Shown piece by piece: positions 16,132 through 23,474 of a stretch of 38,548 bases of DNA. Position 1 is the stretch's first letter; every line of letters begins with the position of its first letter. This DNA is from an uncultured Erysipelotrichaceae bacterium (GTDB lineage Bacteria > Bacillota_I > Bacilli_A > RF39 > UBA660): contig CADCJS010000007.1 of assembly GCA_902801825.1 (NCBI GenBank), positions 1 to 38,548 of the forward strand. Direction: 5' to 3'. The notes beneath the pieces are model-generated. The model was not told where the DNA came from and ran no database searches. It saw only the letters and a list, made by a program, of their open reading frames with translations. Made by a program: the position numbers and the translations under genes.

Positions 16132-16875
16132 TTATTTAATAAGTTTTTCAAATGCATTTGCATTTAATATTGTATTAGATACAAATTTTCCTTTATAGAA
16201 ATTAGCCCAGTTATTAAATACACATGGTGTATTTTTTGCTTTTTCTAATGAATCTATTTTTACAAAGTTTAATTTAATACCATTATCTTTAGCATAATCT
16301 GATAATTCTTTAACTTCATATTCTACATATGGACATTCATTAGAATAGTAAATAGTAAAGTCTTGACTATCAATTTCCATCTTTCTAGCACTATCACTAA
16401 ACTTGGGTGTTTCTTTATCATCAAATTGTAATGTCATTAATTCATAATCATTAATTGTATCTACTACTTTAAATCCATAATGTTCAAAGAATTTCTTATC
16501 TCCAATAAATGGTTTCTTCTTTTGAGATACTAATGTACATACACCACTCATTTTTTTCTTTTTAGCATCTTCAATAGCATATTCTAATAATTCTTTACCA
16601 ATACCTTTTCCTTTAAAACTTCCTGCTACCCATAAACAATAAATATGCATATAATTTTTACCAATAATAGGAACCCATGCTGTTTCTATTGGTTCATACT
16701 CAATAAAAATTTTACCTCTTGCATTTAGTTTTCTAAATACATGCCCATCTTTTAATTTACTTTTAATCCATTCTTTCTTTTTATCTACACCATCTTGATG
16801 TTTAGGATCTCCTATAGCACAACAAATATGTTCTTCTTCAATATTCTTTTCATCTAAATTAATGTACTCATTCAT
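16132..16875 (-). CDS. GNAT acetyltransferase with YoaP-like C-terminal domain
   Basis: 247 residues. N-terminal GNAT domain: acetyl-CoA loop region MHIYCLWVAGSFKGKGIGKE near 76-95, where GKGIGKELL is the pyrophosphate-binding Q/RxxGxG/A-type loop, and FFEHYGFKVVD near 128. The C-terminal ~90 residues (FTIYYSNECPYVEYEVKELS, then FYKGKFVSN) are the thioredoxin-like YoaP domain; overall length matches B. subtilis YoaP (about 250). Substrate unknown. -10 TATAAT at about 16896 and ribosome binding site GAGGTG upstream, so it carries its own promoter. Last member of the cassette region on this side. Confidence 0.85.
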   Translation of the reverse strand: MNEYINLDEKNIEEEHICCAIGDPKHQDGVDKKKEWIKSKLKDGHVFRKLNARGKIFIEYEPIETAWVPIIGKNYMHIYCLWVAGSFKGKGIGKELLEYAIEDAKKKKMSGVCTLVSQKKKPFIGDKKFFEHYGFKVVDTINDYELMTLQFDDKETPKFSDSARKMEIDSQDFTIYYSNECPYVEYEVKELSDYAKDNGIKLNFVKIDSLEKAKNTPCVFNNWANFYKGKFVSNTILNANAFEKLIK

Positions 16876-16933
16876 AACTCACACCTCTATATTCATTATA
16901 TCATGAAAAAAAATTTTTGCATTCTCTTAAATT

Positions 16934-16952
16934 TATCGCAATATCAAAATAT
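16934..16952. repeat. 19-bp direct repeat, copy 2 (copy 1 at 16104-16122)
   Basis: ATCGCAATATCAAAATATT occurs identically at 16104-16122 and 16934-16952, each at the 3' end of a gene. Its first ten bases also occur at 19303, 21580 and 22897, again at gene ends within the array. It probably marks cassette ends. Confidence 0.7.
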
Positions 16953-17516
16953 TCCAATCTCTTTTAAATTTAAATTTTTAAATATCTCTTCGTTTCCTTT
17001 ATAACTTAATGGTGAAATAGGACTAGGATGATATATTGGAATAACCTTAAATCCATTTACATCAAATACCTTTCCAACAACATCTGAAAACTTTTTATAC
17101 TTAACATTTAATATTGTTTTAGTAGCCGAATCACCTAAGGCTAATATTACTTTAGGTTTTATTACTTCTAATTGCATAAACAAGAATTTTTTACAATTAT
17201 TACTACATTTATTAAGATATTTTCTATCCATTGGAAAACATTTTATAGCTTCCAAGAAATATGTATCTTCAATGGTTAAATTTATCAAATTTAATAATTT
17301 TTGTAAAACCACTCCAGATGGTAATAACTTATGATTTGTATCATACCAAGCAATACCACTTTTTCTCCATCCATTATTAGCAGGGGCTTCACCGAGAATT
17401 ACAATATCGTGACTTTTGCCAATTGAAACAGTTTTACTGTTTGGAAATTTTTCTACCATTTTATCACACAAATTACATTTAAATATTTCTTCATCTATTT
17501 TTTTTAATCTATCCAT
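16944..17516 (-). CDS. uracil-DNA glycosylase superfamily protein (family 4/5-like)
   Basis: Base excision repair enzyme that removes uracil from DNA. 190 residues. Two Cys pairs fit an iron-sulfur cluster: CNLC near 14-17, and KCFPMDRKYLNKCSNNC near 92-108. The active-site motif is GEAPANNGWRKSGIAWYD near 42-59, and the second motif HPSPISPLSY near 163, matching HPS/xxxS of the superfamily. APANN differs from the common GEAPGxxED, so exact subfamily (and whether it is catalytically typical) is open. AGGTG precedes the ATG. The stop lies inside the ATCGCAATAT motif. Confidence 0.82.
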   Translation of the reverse strand: MDRLKKIDEEIFKCNLCDKMVEKFPNSKTVSIGKSHDIVILGEAPANNGWRKSGIAWYDTNHKLLPSGVVLQKLLNLINLTIEDTYFLEAIKCFPMDRKYLNKCSNNCKKFLFMQLEVIKPKVILALGDSATKTILNVKYKKFSDVVGKVFDVNGFKVIPIYHPSPISPLSYKGNEEIFKNLNLKEIGIF

Positions 17517-17578
17517 AATTAATACACCTATAACAATTATACCATAGATTTCTAGAATCGTTTTGTTCGTAATATTAT

Positions 17579-17770
17579 TTAAATTCCGAACACTTTTCTA
17601 TCAATAATTTTATTTATTTTACAATCAATATAATATTTTAGCATTGTTCCCTTAGGGGGGGGAACAAAAGTCCTTACTAAAAATATTTTTAGTTTTATAC
17701 TAGTTATTGGAGACAAGTCATACGCAAACATGGTTTGTTTTTTTTGTGACATTTTTTTGCATTTTAGCAA
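17579..17770 (-). CDS. doubtful small frame with a G8 tract
   Basis: 63 codons between the uracil glycosylase and repeat H. No ribosome binding site is seen. The middle (MFAYDLSPITSIKLKIFLVR) could be a gene remnant. The sequence contains eight G in a row on the plus strand (17655-17662), rare in this DNA, flanked by TTGTTCCC and GGGAACAA that can form a hairpin at 17645-17668. Family unknown; may not be expressed. Confidence 0.2.
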   Translation of the reverse strand: MLKCKKMSQKKQTMFAYDLSPITSIKLKIFLVRTFVPPPKGTMLKYYIDCKINKIIDRKVFGI

Positions 17771-17807
17771 AAATTATCATTTTTTTAAAATTTCAAATTT
17801 TCGCAAG

Positions 17808-17916
17808 TCCTTATATTTAAAGGATTTTACGACATAGCAGTGTCACGCACTCTACATGCCTAGTATGGAGATAACGAACATGTCATTTTTATCGTTCTGT
17901 AGATAAAGAACATATC
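17808..17916 (-). repeat. cassette repeat H (rumA tail of a second type)
   Basis: Gene-sense order: core at the NUDIX stop (plus 17908-17916), core at 17876-17884 (32 nt apart), then a rumA-like tail at 17825-17857 reading HVECVTLLCRKIL and stop. This peptide differs from the HVETVMVLERK of the other copies and resembles RumA C-termini of other Bacillota. A short inverted repeat follows (17808-17824). Confidence 0.75.
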
Positions 17917-18319
17917 ATTTTAGTAAATCTATTTTTATTTCTTCTATAATATGACCAATATTACCTTCACCTGCATATTTATTCATATTAAAGAAATCAT
18001 CATTAATATCTACCCATTCAAGTTTATTTACTTCTTCTATTATTGTTACTTTTTTGTTTAAAATACCATAATATACTTCTATCTCTTTATTCCATTTAAC
18101 ATATGTTAAATTCATAAAATGAATTAATCCTACATCTTCTTTTTTTATGTTTGTTTCTTCTTCTAATTCTCTATAAGCTTCATTTAATCCATCATTTTCT
18201 TTTTCAATTTTACCACCAACCAAATTAAACATACCCATATATGGTTCTTTAGTTCTTTTACACATTAGAGTTTTGTCTAATTCTTTATTAAAAATTACAA
18301 TTACATTATATTTTTTCAT
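17915..18319 (-). CDS. NUDIX hydrolase (8-oxo-dGTP diphosphatase-like), copy 1
   Basis: 134 residues hydrolysing a nucleoside diphosphate linked to another moiety, perhaps an oxidised dNTP. Nudix box from GGKIEKENDGLNEAYRELEE (residues 35-54) into EETNI, with the REx2EE core. Close paralogue of the gene at 22350-22754: 119 of 134 residues identical by my count, so one is a duplicate cassette. The start codon follows the rumA tail of repeat G, whose AAAGGAAG acts as ribosome binding site 7 nt upstream; no separate promoter is seen. The stop TGA is formed by the T of the last codon plus the first bases of the core in repeat H. Confidence 0.9.
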   Translation of the reverse strand: MKKYNVIVIFNKELDKTLMCKRTKEPYMGMFNLVGGKIEKENDGLNEAYRELEEETNIKKEDVGLIHFMNLTYVKWNKEIEVYYGILNKKVTIIEEVNKLEWVDINDDFFNMNKYAGEGNIGHIIEEIKIDLLK

Positions 18320-18326
18320 ATTAATT

Positions 18327-18440
18327 CTTCCTTTCTAAAACCATTAGGCTTTCGATGTGCCTAGTATGCGGTCAACGAACATATCAATTCATCCGCAGTG
18401 TTACACTTCATACTGCGGATAAAGAACATGTTAATTGATA
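18327..18440 (-). repeat. cassette repeat G
   Basis: Cores at 18377-18385 and 18424-18432 (47 nt apart). The rumA tail at 18327-18359 reads RHIESLMVLERK. Between the cores lies a perfect 8-bp inverted repeat ATCCGCAG / CTGCGGAT (18391-18398, 18413-18420) around TGTTACAC. TGCGG at 18367 can pair with CCGCA as an alternative. Confidence 0.8.
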
Positions 18441-18480
18441 TATTATGTTTTAATTATAACACATTTTAATAATATAGCGA

Positions 18481-18509
18481 TTGATTATTAACTAATCATT
18501 TGTTAAAAT
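18481..18509 (+). promoter_or_regulatory. promoter of the plus-strand NUDIX gene
   Basis: -35 TTGATT (18481-18486), 17-nt spacer, -10 TAAAAT (18504-18509), with the ATG 22 nt further. Confidence 0.6.
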
Positions 18510-18530
18510 GATAATAAAAGGAATGATATA

Positions 18531-19025
18531 ATGGAGATTATAGATTTATATAACGAAAAAAAAGAAAAGCTTGGAAAAACATTTATCAGGCATCAAGATA
18601 AACTTTTAGAAAATGAATATTACTTATTAGAAACAGGATGGATTATTAATAATAAAAACGAAATTTTACTTACAAGACGTAGTTTCAACAAATCACATGG
18701 TGGTATGTGGGAAGCAACTGCTGGTCATGTAAAAACTGGTGAAACTGATTTAGAAGGTATTCAAAGAGAGATACAAGAAGAAACAGGACTTGAAATAAAA
18801 AAAGAAGATTTTATTTTCATAAAATCTTATATCAAAAAAAATGCAATACATGATGTTTGGTTAGCAAAAGGAAACTATACTATTAAAGATGTAAAAATTG
18901 ACAATGAAGAAGTCATTGGAGCAAAATTTGTAACAATTGATGAGTTTAAAACAATGTTAAAAAATGGTGAAATAATAGAATCATTGTCATATTTTATAGA
19001 TATCTATCCAAACTATATTAATTAA
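18531..19025 (+). CDS. NUDIX hydrolase (YfcD/isopentenyl-isomerase-like group)
   Basis: 164 residues. The N-terminal MEIIDLYNEKKEKLGKTF is typical of the YfcD-like NUDIX group. The Nudix box is complete: GHVKTGETDLEGIQREIQEE near 63-82 followed by TGL. Substrate unknown; members act on nucleotide or isoprenoid pyrophosphates. It is the only cassette gene on the plus strand and has its own promoter and terminator. Not a close relative of the other two NUDIX proteins. Ribosome binding site AAAAGGAATGAT. Confidence 0.88.
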   Translation: MEIIDLYNEKKEKLGKTFIRHQDKLLENEYYLLETGWIINNKNEILLTRRSFNKSHGGMWEATAGHVKTGETDLEGIQREIQEETGLEIKKEDFIFIKSYIKKNAIHDVWLAKGNYTIKDVKIDNEEVIGAKFVTIDEFKTMLKNGEIIESLSYFIDIYPNYIN

Positions 19026-19068
19026 TGATTATTTCTTATTTTATTAATAATATCTGTTGTGTGAACTC

Positions 19069-19097
19069 CATTCCCTTGAACGGGAATGTTTTTTATT
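19069..19097 (+). terminator. terminator of the plus-strand NUDIX gene
   Basis: Stem CATTCCC / GGGAATG with a 6-nt loop followed by TTTTTTATTT. Confidence 0.9.
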
Positions 19098-19143
19098 TGT
19101 ATATTTAAATTATTACACATTATACTTGTTGTATTTGCTATAT

Positions 19144-19167
19144 AAAAAAACTCGTTTTTTACGAGTT
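19144..19167 (-). terminator. terminator adjoining the rumA tail of repeat F
   Basis: Arms AAACTCGT / ACGAGTTT followed by seven T on the minus strand, just after the rumA tail. It would stop transcription coming from the array before the plus-strand NUDIX gene. Confidence 0.85.
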
Positions 19168-19168
19168 T

Positions 19169-19325
19169 CTTCTTTCTAAAACTAAAAGGCTTTCGATGTG
19201 TCTTGTTTGGAGATGACGAACATGTCATTTTTATCGTTCTATAGATAAAGAACATATCAATTTATCTCCATTGTTACAGATCTGTCTGTGGATCAAGAAC
19301 ATATCGCAATATCTTAATCTTCCGA
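19169..19325 (-). repeat. cassette repeat F
   Basis: Three cores: 19218-19226, 19250-19258 and 19297-19305, with intervals 32 and 47 nt. The rumA tail at 19169-19200 reads RHIESLLVLERR. The right end (19303-19325) also holds the last codons and stop of the HAM1 gene found at 22908, so this repeat was copied from or exchanged with a HAM1 cassette. Nearly identical to repeat D over 19210-19318. Confidence 0.85.
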
Positions 19326-19342
19326 TCATTTTGTTTTAATTA

Positions 19343-19621
19343 CTATTCATACATTATTTCTATTAATGATGAATCTTCACCTAACTTATTAGCAAAATCA
19401 GCGCCTAATTTTTCTTTTAAAACCTCAAATTTTCTTATAAAATCATCCAAAGGATATAAAAACAAATCTAATGATGTTAAAAATAAATCTTTTGCATAAT
19501 ATATACCATTATTTTCTAAATATTTGAAGATTTTTGATACATTATCTATGTCTATTTGTGTAATTAATTTCTCATCAAAATTTTCTCTTAGTATTTTAAT
19601 ATCTATTTCATCTAAATTCAT
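19343..19621 (-). CDS. small mTERF-like helical protein
   Basis: 92 residues, all helical: VSKIFKYLENNGIYYAKDLF then SLDLFLYPLDDFIRKFEVLK then KLGADFANKLGEDSSLIEI. The alternation of a gap, a hydrophobic helix pair and a proline turn resembles mitochondrial transcription termination factor (mTERF) repeats, a nucleic-acid-binding helical solenoid. This is a resemblance by eye only. Its ATG overlaps the stop of the repeat-protein gene by 4 nt (ATGA), so the two are coupled and belong to the same cassette. Confidence 0.6.
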   Translation of the reverse strand: MNLDEIDIKILRENFDEKLITQIDIDNVSKIFKYLENNGIYYAKDLFLTSLDLFLYPLDDFIRKFEVLKEKLGADFANKLGEDSSLIEIMYE

Positions 19622-21519
19622 TTTGATATTCCTCCATTTGTTTTTTTATTATCTTCTTCATATTCATATTTTTGAATAAGCTCTTTAATATCTATATTAT
19701 ATTTTTTCATTAATAATCCCGGTTGCTTTCCAAAAATTGGATTTAACTTGCCATCTATAATCAAAGGTAAATTATTTTCTTTCAAGTATTGTATTAATGC
19801 ATAATTTTGTGAAGGAGAAAATAATAAGAATGATGTATTTAAAAAGCCATCAATATTATTTTCTTCAGCCAATCTAAATAATAATGGTAATTTTGAAATC
19901 ATTGATTTACTCTTAGCTACTATTGAAGAAGTAAGTAAACTCGAATATCTCTTATCATTCCAAAAATCCATTTGCAATAATTCTTGTATTTCTTCTAACT
20001 TGGCATATGCCAATGTTGTTGAAGTAAACATTTCTGGATGTTCTTTAAATTCTGGACTTTGAATTATCTTTTGTATCTCTTCTAACTTGGCATGTGCTAA
20101 TGTTTCTGATGTAAATAATTCTGGATGTTCTTTAAATTCTGGACTTTGAATCATCTTTTGTATTTCTTCTAACTTGGCATGTGCCAATGTTGTTGAAGTA
20201 AACATTTCTGGGTGTGCTTTAAATTCTGGGCTTTGGATTATCTTTTGTATTTCTTCTAACTTGGCATGTGCTAATGTTTGTGATGTAAATAATTCTGGAT
20301 GTTCTTTAAATTCTGGACTTTGAATTATCTTTTGTATTTCTTCTAACTTGGCATGTGATAATGTTTGTGATGTAAATAATTCTGGATGTTCTTTAAATTC
20401 TGGACTTTGAATTATCTTTTGTATTTCTTCTAACTTGGCATGTGCTAATGTTTCTGATGTAAATAATTCTGGATGTTCTTTAAATTCTGGGCTTTGAATC
20501 ATCTTTTGTATTTCTTCTAACTTTGCATGTGCTAATGTTTCTGATGTAAATATTTCTGGATGTTCTTTAAATTCTGGGCTTTGGATTATCTTTTGTATCT
20601 CTTCTAACTTGGCATGTGCTAATGTTTCTGATGTAAATAATTCTGGATGTTCTTTAAATTCTTTACTTTGAATTATCTTTTGTATCTCTTCTAACTTGGC
20701 ATGTGCTAATGTTTCTGATGTAAATAATTCTGGATGTTCTTTAAACTCTGGACTTTGGATTATCTTTTGTATCTCTTCTAACTTGGCATGTGCTAATGTT
20801 GTTGAAGTAAACATTTCTGGATGTTCTTTAAATTCTGGGCTTTGAATCATCTTTTGTATTTCTTCTAACTTGGAATGTGCCAATGTTGTTGAAGTAAACA
20901 TTTCTGGATGTTCTTTAAATTCTGGACTTTGAATTATCTTTTGTATCTCTTCTAACTTGGCATGTGCTAATGTTGTTGAAGTAAACATTTCTGGATGTTC
21001 TTTAAATTCTGGACTTTGAATTATCTTTTGTATCTCTTCTAAATTAGTTGCTCCCCATTCTATACCAACAGCAACACTTAAATTTCCATTTTTATTTATA
21101 AAAGGAATTTTTAAATTTTCAACAGTTATTATTATGTTTTTAGGAACAGATAAAATTGAAGTTAATCTATTAATTATATCTAATCCATAATTTTCTTTTA
21201 CATATTCGTATGTTGCTTTTAACTCCATAGATTCAGAACTTAAAACATGCAAACATGATTCAATATTAGAAAAATGAATATTACAATTTCTAATAAAATT
21301 AATATTTTCTCTAATATTATTTACATTTCTATATAAAATACTTGGACATTTTTCAATATTATTTGAAGATATTTTCAAAATGTTTATAAGATAATCTAAT
21401 GTACTATCTATATCTTGATACTCACCATAAGTTAATATATAATTGTTTTTATTAACTAATTTATCGGAACTAATTCCATATTTTTCACATAACATCATTA
21501 AAGTATACTGTCCAATCAT
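19618..21519 (-). CDS. modular helical-repeat protein with twelve 29-residue repeats
   Basis: 633 residues. Residues ~1-159 form a helical N-terminal domain with an mTERF-like look (LDYLINILKISSNNIEKCPS). Then come twelve contiguous 29-residue repeats of the type LEEIQKIIQSPEFKEHPELF followed by TSETLAHAK, and a degenerate thirteenth. The C-terminal domain (ALIQYLKENNLPLIIDGKLN and later MKKYNIDIKELIQKYEY) again looks mTERF-like. Repeats differ mainly at position 19 (M, L or I) and 23 (T, E or Q), with M-T, L-E and L-Q pairs favoured. Each repeat should form two helices, so the whole is probably an alpha-solenoid. Ligand unknown: nucleic acid or protein are both possible. No signal peptide or membrane segment. 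GGAGGAAG precedes the ATG. Confidence 0.8.
   Translation of the reverse strand: MIGQYTLMMLCEKYGISSDKLVNKNNYILTYGEYQDIDSTLDYLINILKISSNNIEKCPSILYRNVNNIRENINFIRNCNIHFSNIESCLHVLSSESMELKATYEYVKENYGLDIINRLTSILSVPKNIIITVENLKIPFINKNGNLSVAVGIEWGATNLEEIQKIIQSPEFKEHPEMFTSTTLAHAKLEEIQKIIQSPEFKEHPEMFTSTTLAHSKLEEIQKMIQSPEFKEHPEMFTSTTLAHAKLEEIQKIIQSPEFKEHPELFTSETLAHAKLEEIQKIIQSKEFKEHPELFTSETLAHAKLEEIQKIIQSPEFKEHPEIFTSETLAHAKLEEIQKMIQSPEFKEHPELFTSETLAHAKLEEIQKIIQSPEFKEHPELFTSQTLSHAKLEEIQKIIQSPEFKEHPELFTSQTLAHAKLEEIQKIIQSPEFKAHPEMFTSTTLAHAKLEEIQKMIQSPEFKEHPELFTSETLAHAKLEEIQKIIQSPEFKEHPEMFTSTTLAYAKLEEIQELLQMDFWNDKRYSSLLTSSIVAKSKSMISKLPLLFRLAEENNIDGFLNTSFLLFSPSQNYALIQYLKENNLPLIIDGKLNPIFGKQPGLLMKKYNIDIKELIQKYEYEEDNKKTNGGISK
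19999..21042 (-). repeat. 12 x 87-bp coding tandem repeat
   Basis: Twelve in-frame units of exactly 87 bp, near identical in DNA as well as protein, inside the gene above. High DNA identity points to recent expansion or ongoing homogenisation; copy number is likely to vary between strains and may be mis-assembled. Confidence 0.93.
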
Positions 21520-21571
21520 ATTACTTCCTCCAATTTTATTACATATACATTATACCACACTTTTTCAATCT

Positions 21572-22192
21572 TTATTTACATCGCAATATTCGTATACTGG
21601 GTATGTAGGAATTTTTATTATTTTCATTTTTACCACCATAAAGTATTAACTTCTTTTTTGCTTTAGTATCATAACATGCACAACCGCAATTTTTTAAAAA
21701 CTTATCTGAAATACTACCATCATATAAGGTTCCATTAAAATAACAATTTATAAGTGCTGATACTCCTCCATGTGTAACTAACAATACATTTTTATCAGAA
21801 TGATTTTTTATAATTTCATCAAGAAATCCATATACCCTATCTCTGAAATCACTCATAGTTTCAATACCATCACTATCTGTATTAACATTTACATCCCATA
21901 TTTGATTATTATTACTAGTATATGGTTTACCTTCTAGATTTCCTAGACTTCTTTCTATTATTCTTTCATCATAAATAATTTGATTATTTCTATTCTTATT
22001 TATAATATCTGCTGTCTGCTTAGCTCTAACTAAAGGGGAACATATTATAAAATCAAAATTATATCCTCTTAAAAGTTCAGATGTAGAATAGGCCTCTTTA
22101 ATTCCTAATTCGTTTAATTTGATATCTTTTCTTCCCATTGTTATTTTTTGACTATTCCAGTCTGTATGACCATGTCTTACCACATATAACAT
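21572..22192 (-). CDS. histidine phosphatase (phosphoglycerate mutase-like)
   Basis: 206 residues from the ATG at 22192, giving MLYVVRHGHTDWNSQ with GGAGTGATTCT upstream; the longer frame starts inside the terminator and promoter. Catalytic motifs: RHGHT (first His phosphorylated) near 6-10, SPLVRAKQTA near 53-62, ERSLGNLEGK near 80-89, and THGG (second His) near 145. The substrate is not evident; relatives include phosphoglycerate mutase, cobalamin phosphatase and broad phosphatases. The Cys-containing region NCGCACYD near 170 is unusual. The cassette carries its own terminator (22225-22247) and a -10 TATAAT at about 22213. Confidence 0.88.
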   Translation of the reverse strand: MLYVVRHGHTDWNSQKITMGRKDIKLNELGIKEAYSTSELLRGYNFDFIICSPLVRAKQTADIINKNRNNQIIYDERIIERSLGNLEGKPYTSNNNQIWDVNVNTDSDGIETMSDFRDRVYGFLDEIIKNHSDKNVLLVTHGGVSALINCYFNGTLYDGSISDKFLKNCGCACYDTKAKKKLILYGGKNENNKNSYIPSIRILRCK

Positions 22193-22224
22193 AGAATCAC
22201 TCCTTAAATCATTATACCATAAGA

Positions 22225-22247
22225 AAAGATGTTTTTTAAACATCTTT
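22225..22247 (-). terminator. terminator following the rumA tail of repeat E
   Basis: Arms AAAGATGTTT / AAACATCTTT with a 3-nt loop, between the tail and the promoter of the phosphatase gene. Confidence 0.7.
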
Positions 22248-22351
22248 CATTTCTAAAACCATAACTGTTTCCACGTGAGTGTATTGTATTTAACGAACAT
22301 ATCAATTTACCTACAGTGTTACACTGCGTACTGTGAATAAAAGAACATATC
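22248..22351 (-). repeat. cassette repeat E
   Basis: Cores at 22295-22303 and 22343-22351 (48 nt apart). The rumA tail at 22248-22276 reads HVETVMVLEMK. Between the cores is the palindrome CAGTGTTACACTG and an alternative stem ACAGT / ACTGT. The second core overlaps the stop codon of the NUDIX gene. Confidence 0.8.
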
Positions 22352-22754
22352 ATTTTAGTAAATCTATTTTTATTTCTTCTATAATATGACCAATATTCCC
22401 CTCACCAGCATATTTTGTCATATCAAAGAAATTATCGTTAACATCCACCCATTCAAGTTTATTTACTTCTTCAATCAGAGTTACTTCTTTTTTTAATATA
22501 CCATAATATACTTCTATTTCTTTATTCCATTTAACATATGTCAAATTCATAAAATGAATTAATTCTACATCGTCTTTTTTTATATTTGTCTCTTCCACTA
22601 ATTCTCTATACGCTTCATTTAATCCATCATTTTCTTTTTCAATTTTACCACCAACTAAATTATACATTCCCATATATGGTTCCTTAGTTCTTTTACACAT
22701 TAGTGTTTTATCTATATTCCTACTAAATATTACAATCACATTATACTTTTTCAT
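22350..22754 (-). CDS. NUDIX hydrolase, copy 2
   Basis: 134 residues, the paralogue of 17915-18319. Nudix box GGKIEKENDGLNEAYRELVE then ETNI; the Glu before EETN is Val here, but the REL-x-EE glutamates that bind the metal are kept (RELVEE). Start codon follows the rumA tail of repeat D (AAAGGAAG 7 nt upstream), so it uses the tail as its ribosome binding site and shows no promoter. The stop TGA is shared with the core of repeat E exactly as in copy 1. Confidence 0.9.
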   Translation of the reverse strand: MKKYNVIVIFSRNIDKTLMCKRTKEPYMGMYNLVGGKIEKENDGLNEAYRELVEETNIKKDDVELIHFMNLTYVKWNKEIEVYYGILKKEVTLIEEVNKLEWVDVNDNFFDMTKYAGEGNIGHIIEEIKIDLLK

Positions 22755-22761
22755 ATTAATT

Positions 22762-22907
22762 CTTCCTTTCTAAAATCATAACCGTTTCTACATGCCTAGT
22801 ATGGAGATGACGAACATGTCATTTTTATCGTTCTGTAGATAAAGAGCATATCAATTTATCTCCATTGTTACAGATATGTCTGTGGATCAAGAACATATCG
22901 CAATATC
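22762..22907 (-). repeat. cassette repeat D
   Basis: Cores at 22812-22820, 22844-22852 (one mismatch) and 22891-22899; intervals 32 and 47 nt. The rumA tail at 22762-22794 reads RHVETVMILERK. GGAGAT at 22803 and ATCTCC at 22858 flank the first two cores as an inverted repeat. Confidence 0.85.
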
Positions 22908-23474
22908 TTAATCTTCCGATTGCTTTTTATCTAAATAATTTGTTAATTCTCTATATGCATCTAAACTCCAATATTTCCATCTTTCTTCATCTGGAAAACA
23001 TCCTAATGTTTTATCTTCACCATCAGGAATAAAGATAAAATCCCAGCTCCATCCATATGTTCCTGATTTTTTAATGTCTATTTTTCCTTTAGATATTCCT
23101 ACAAAAACAACAGGTTCTTTTCCAGGTTCACAATATGCAATAGACTCTTTAAAATATGCTGTTCTATCTTCAATCCCTTCCATGAGTTTAAGAAGTCCAT
23201 CTTCACCAATTGTATCATCAACATAGTGAGTATACACACCTGGAAATCCTTTTAAAGCATTAACAAAAAGTCCTGTATCATTTTTTAAAACTGGAACGCC
23301 TAATTTTTCTGCAGCCCATTTAGCAGAATATTTTGAAACCTCAGTTACGTCATCTGCCTGAATTTCAGGTGTCTCCATCTTAATATTATCTATCTTATAT
23401 CCTAATGGTTCTAATACTTGTTTTGCACTTTCTATTTTAGCCCAATTACCAGTAACATAAGTTATCTTTTTCAT
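22908..23474 (-). CDS. non-canonical purine NTP pyrophosphatase (HAM1/RdgB family)
   Basis: Hydrolyses ITP/XTP-type nucleotides to monophosphates, keeping them out of nucleic acids. 188 residues from the ATG giving MKKITYVTGNWAKIESAK, with GGAAGTGAT upstream. Family marks: TGNWAKIESA near 7-16 (usual TGNxxKxxE), LKNDTGLFVNALKGFPGVYT near 65-84, SWDFIFIPDG near 145 (usual GYDPIF), and FPDEERWKYW near 160. It is the divergent, short HAM1 branch, so substrate range is uncertain. The cassette has its own terminator (23572-23596) and a -10 TATAAT about 30 nt upstream. Confidence 0.88.
   Translation of the reverse strand: MKKITYVTGNWAKIESAKQVLEPLGYKIDNIKMETPEIQADDVTEVSKYSAKWAAEKLGVPVLKNDTGLFVNALKGFPGVYTHYVDDTIGEDGLLKLMEGIEDRTAYFKESIAYCEPGKEPVVFVGISKGKIDIKKSGTYGWSWDFIFIPDGEDKTLGCFPDEERWKYWSLDAYRELTNYLDKKQSED

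Noticed and set aside
19022-19143. Short minus-strand gene opposite the NUDIX terminator
   Set aside because: The open frame lies over a terminator hairpin, a promoter-like -10 and the rumA tail, and has no ribosome binding site.
19999-21042. CRISPR-like or non-coding satellite array
   Set aside because: The 87-bp units are contiguous without spacers and keep one open frame through all twelve, so they are coding repeats.
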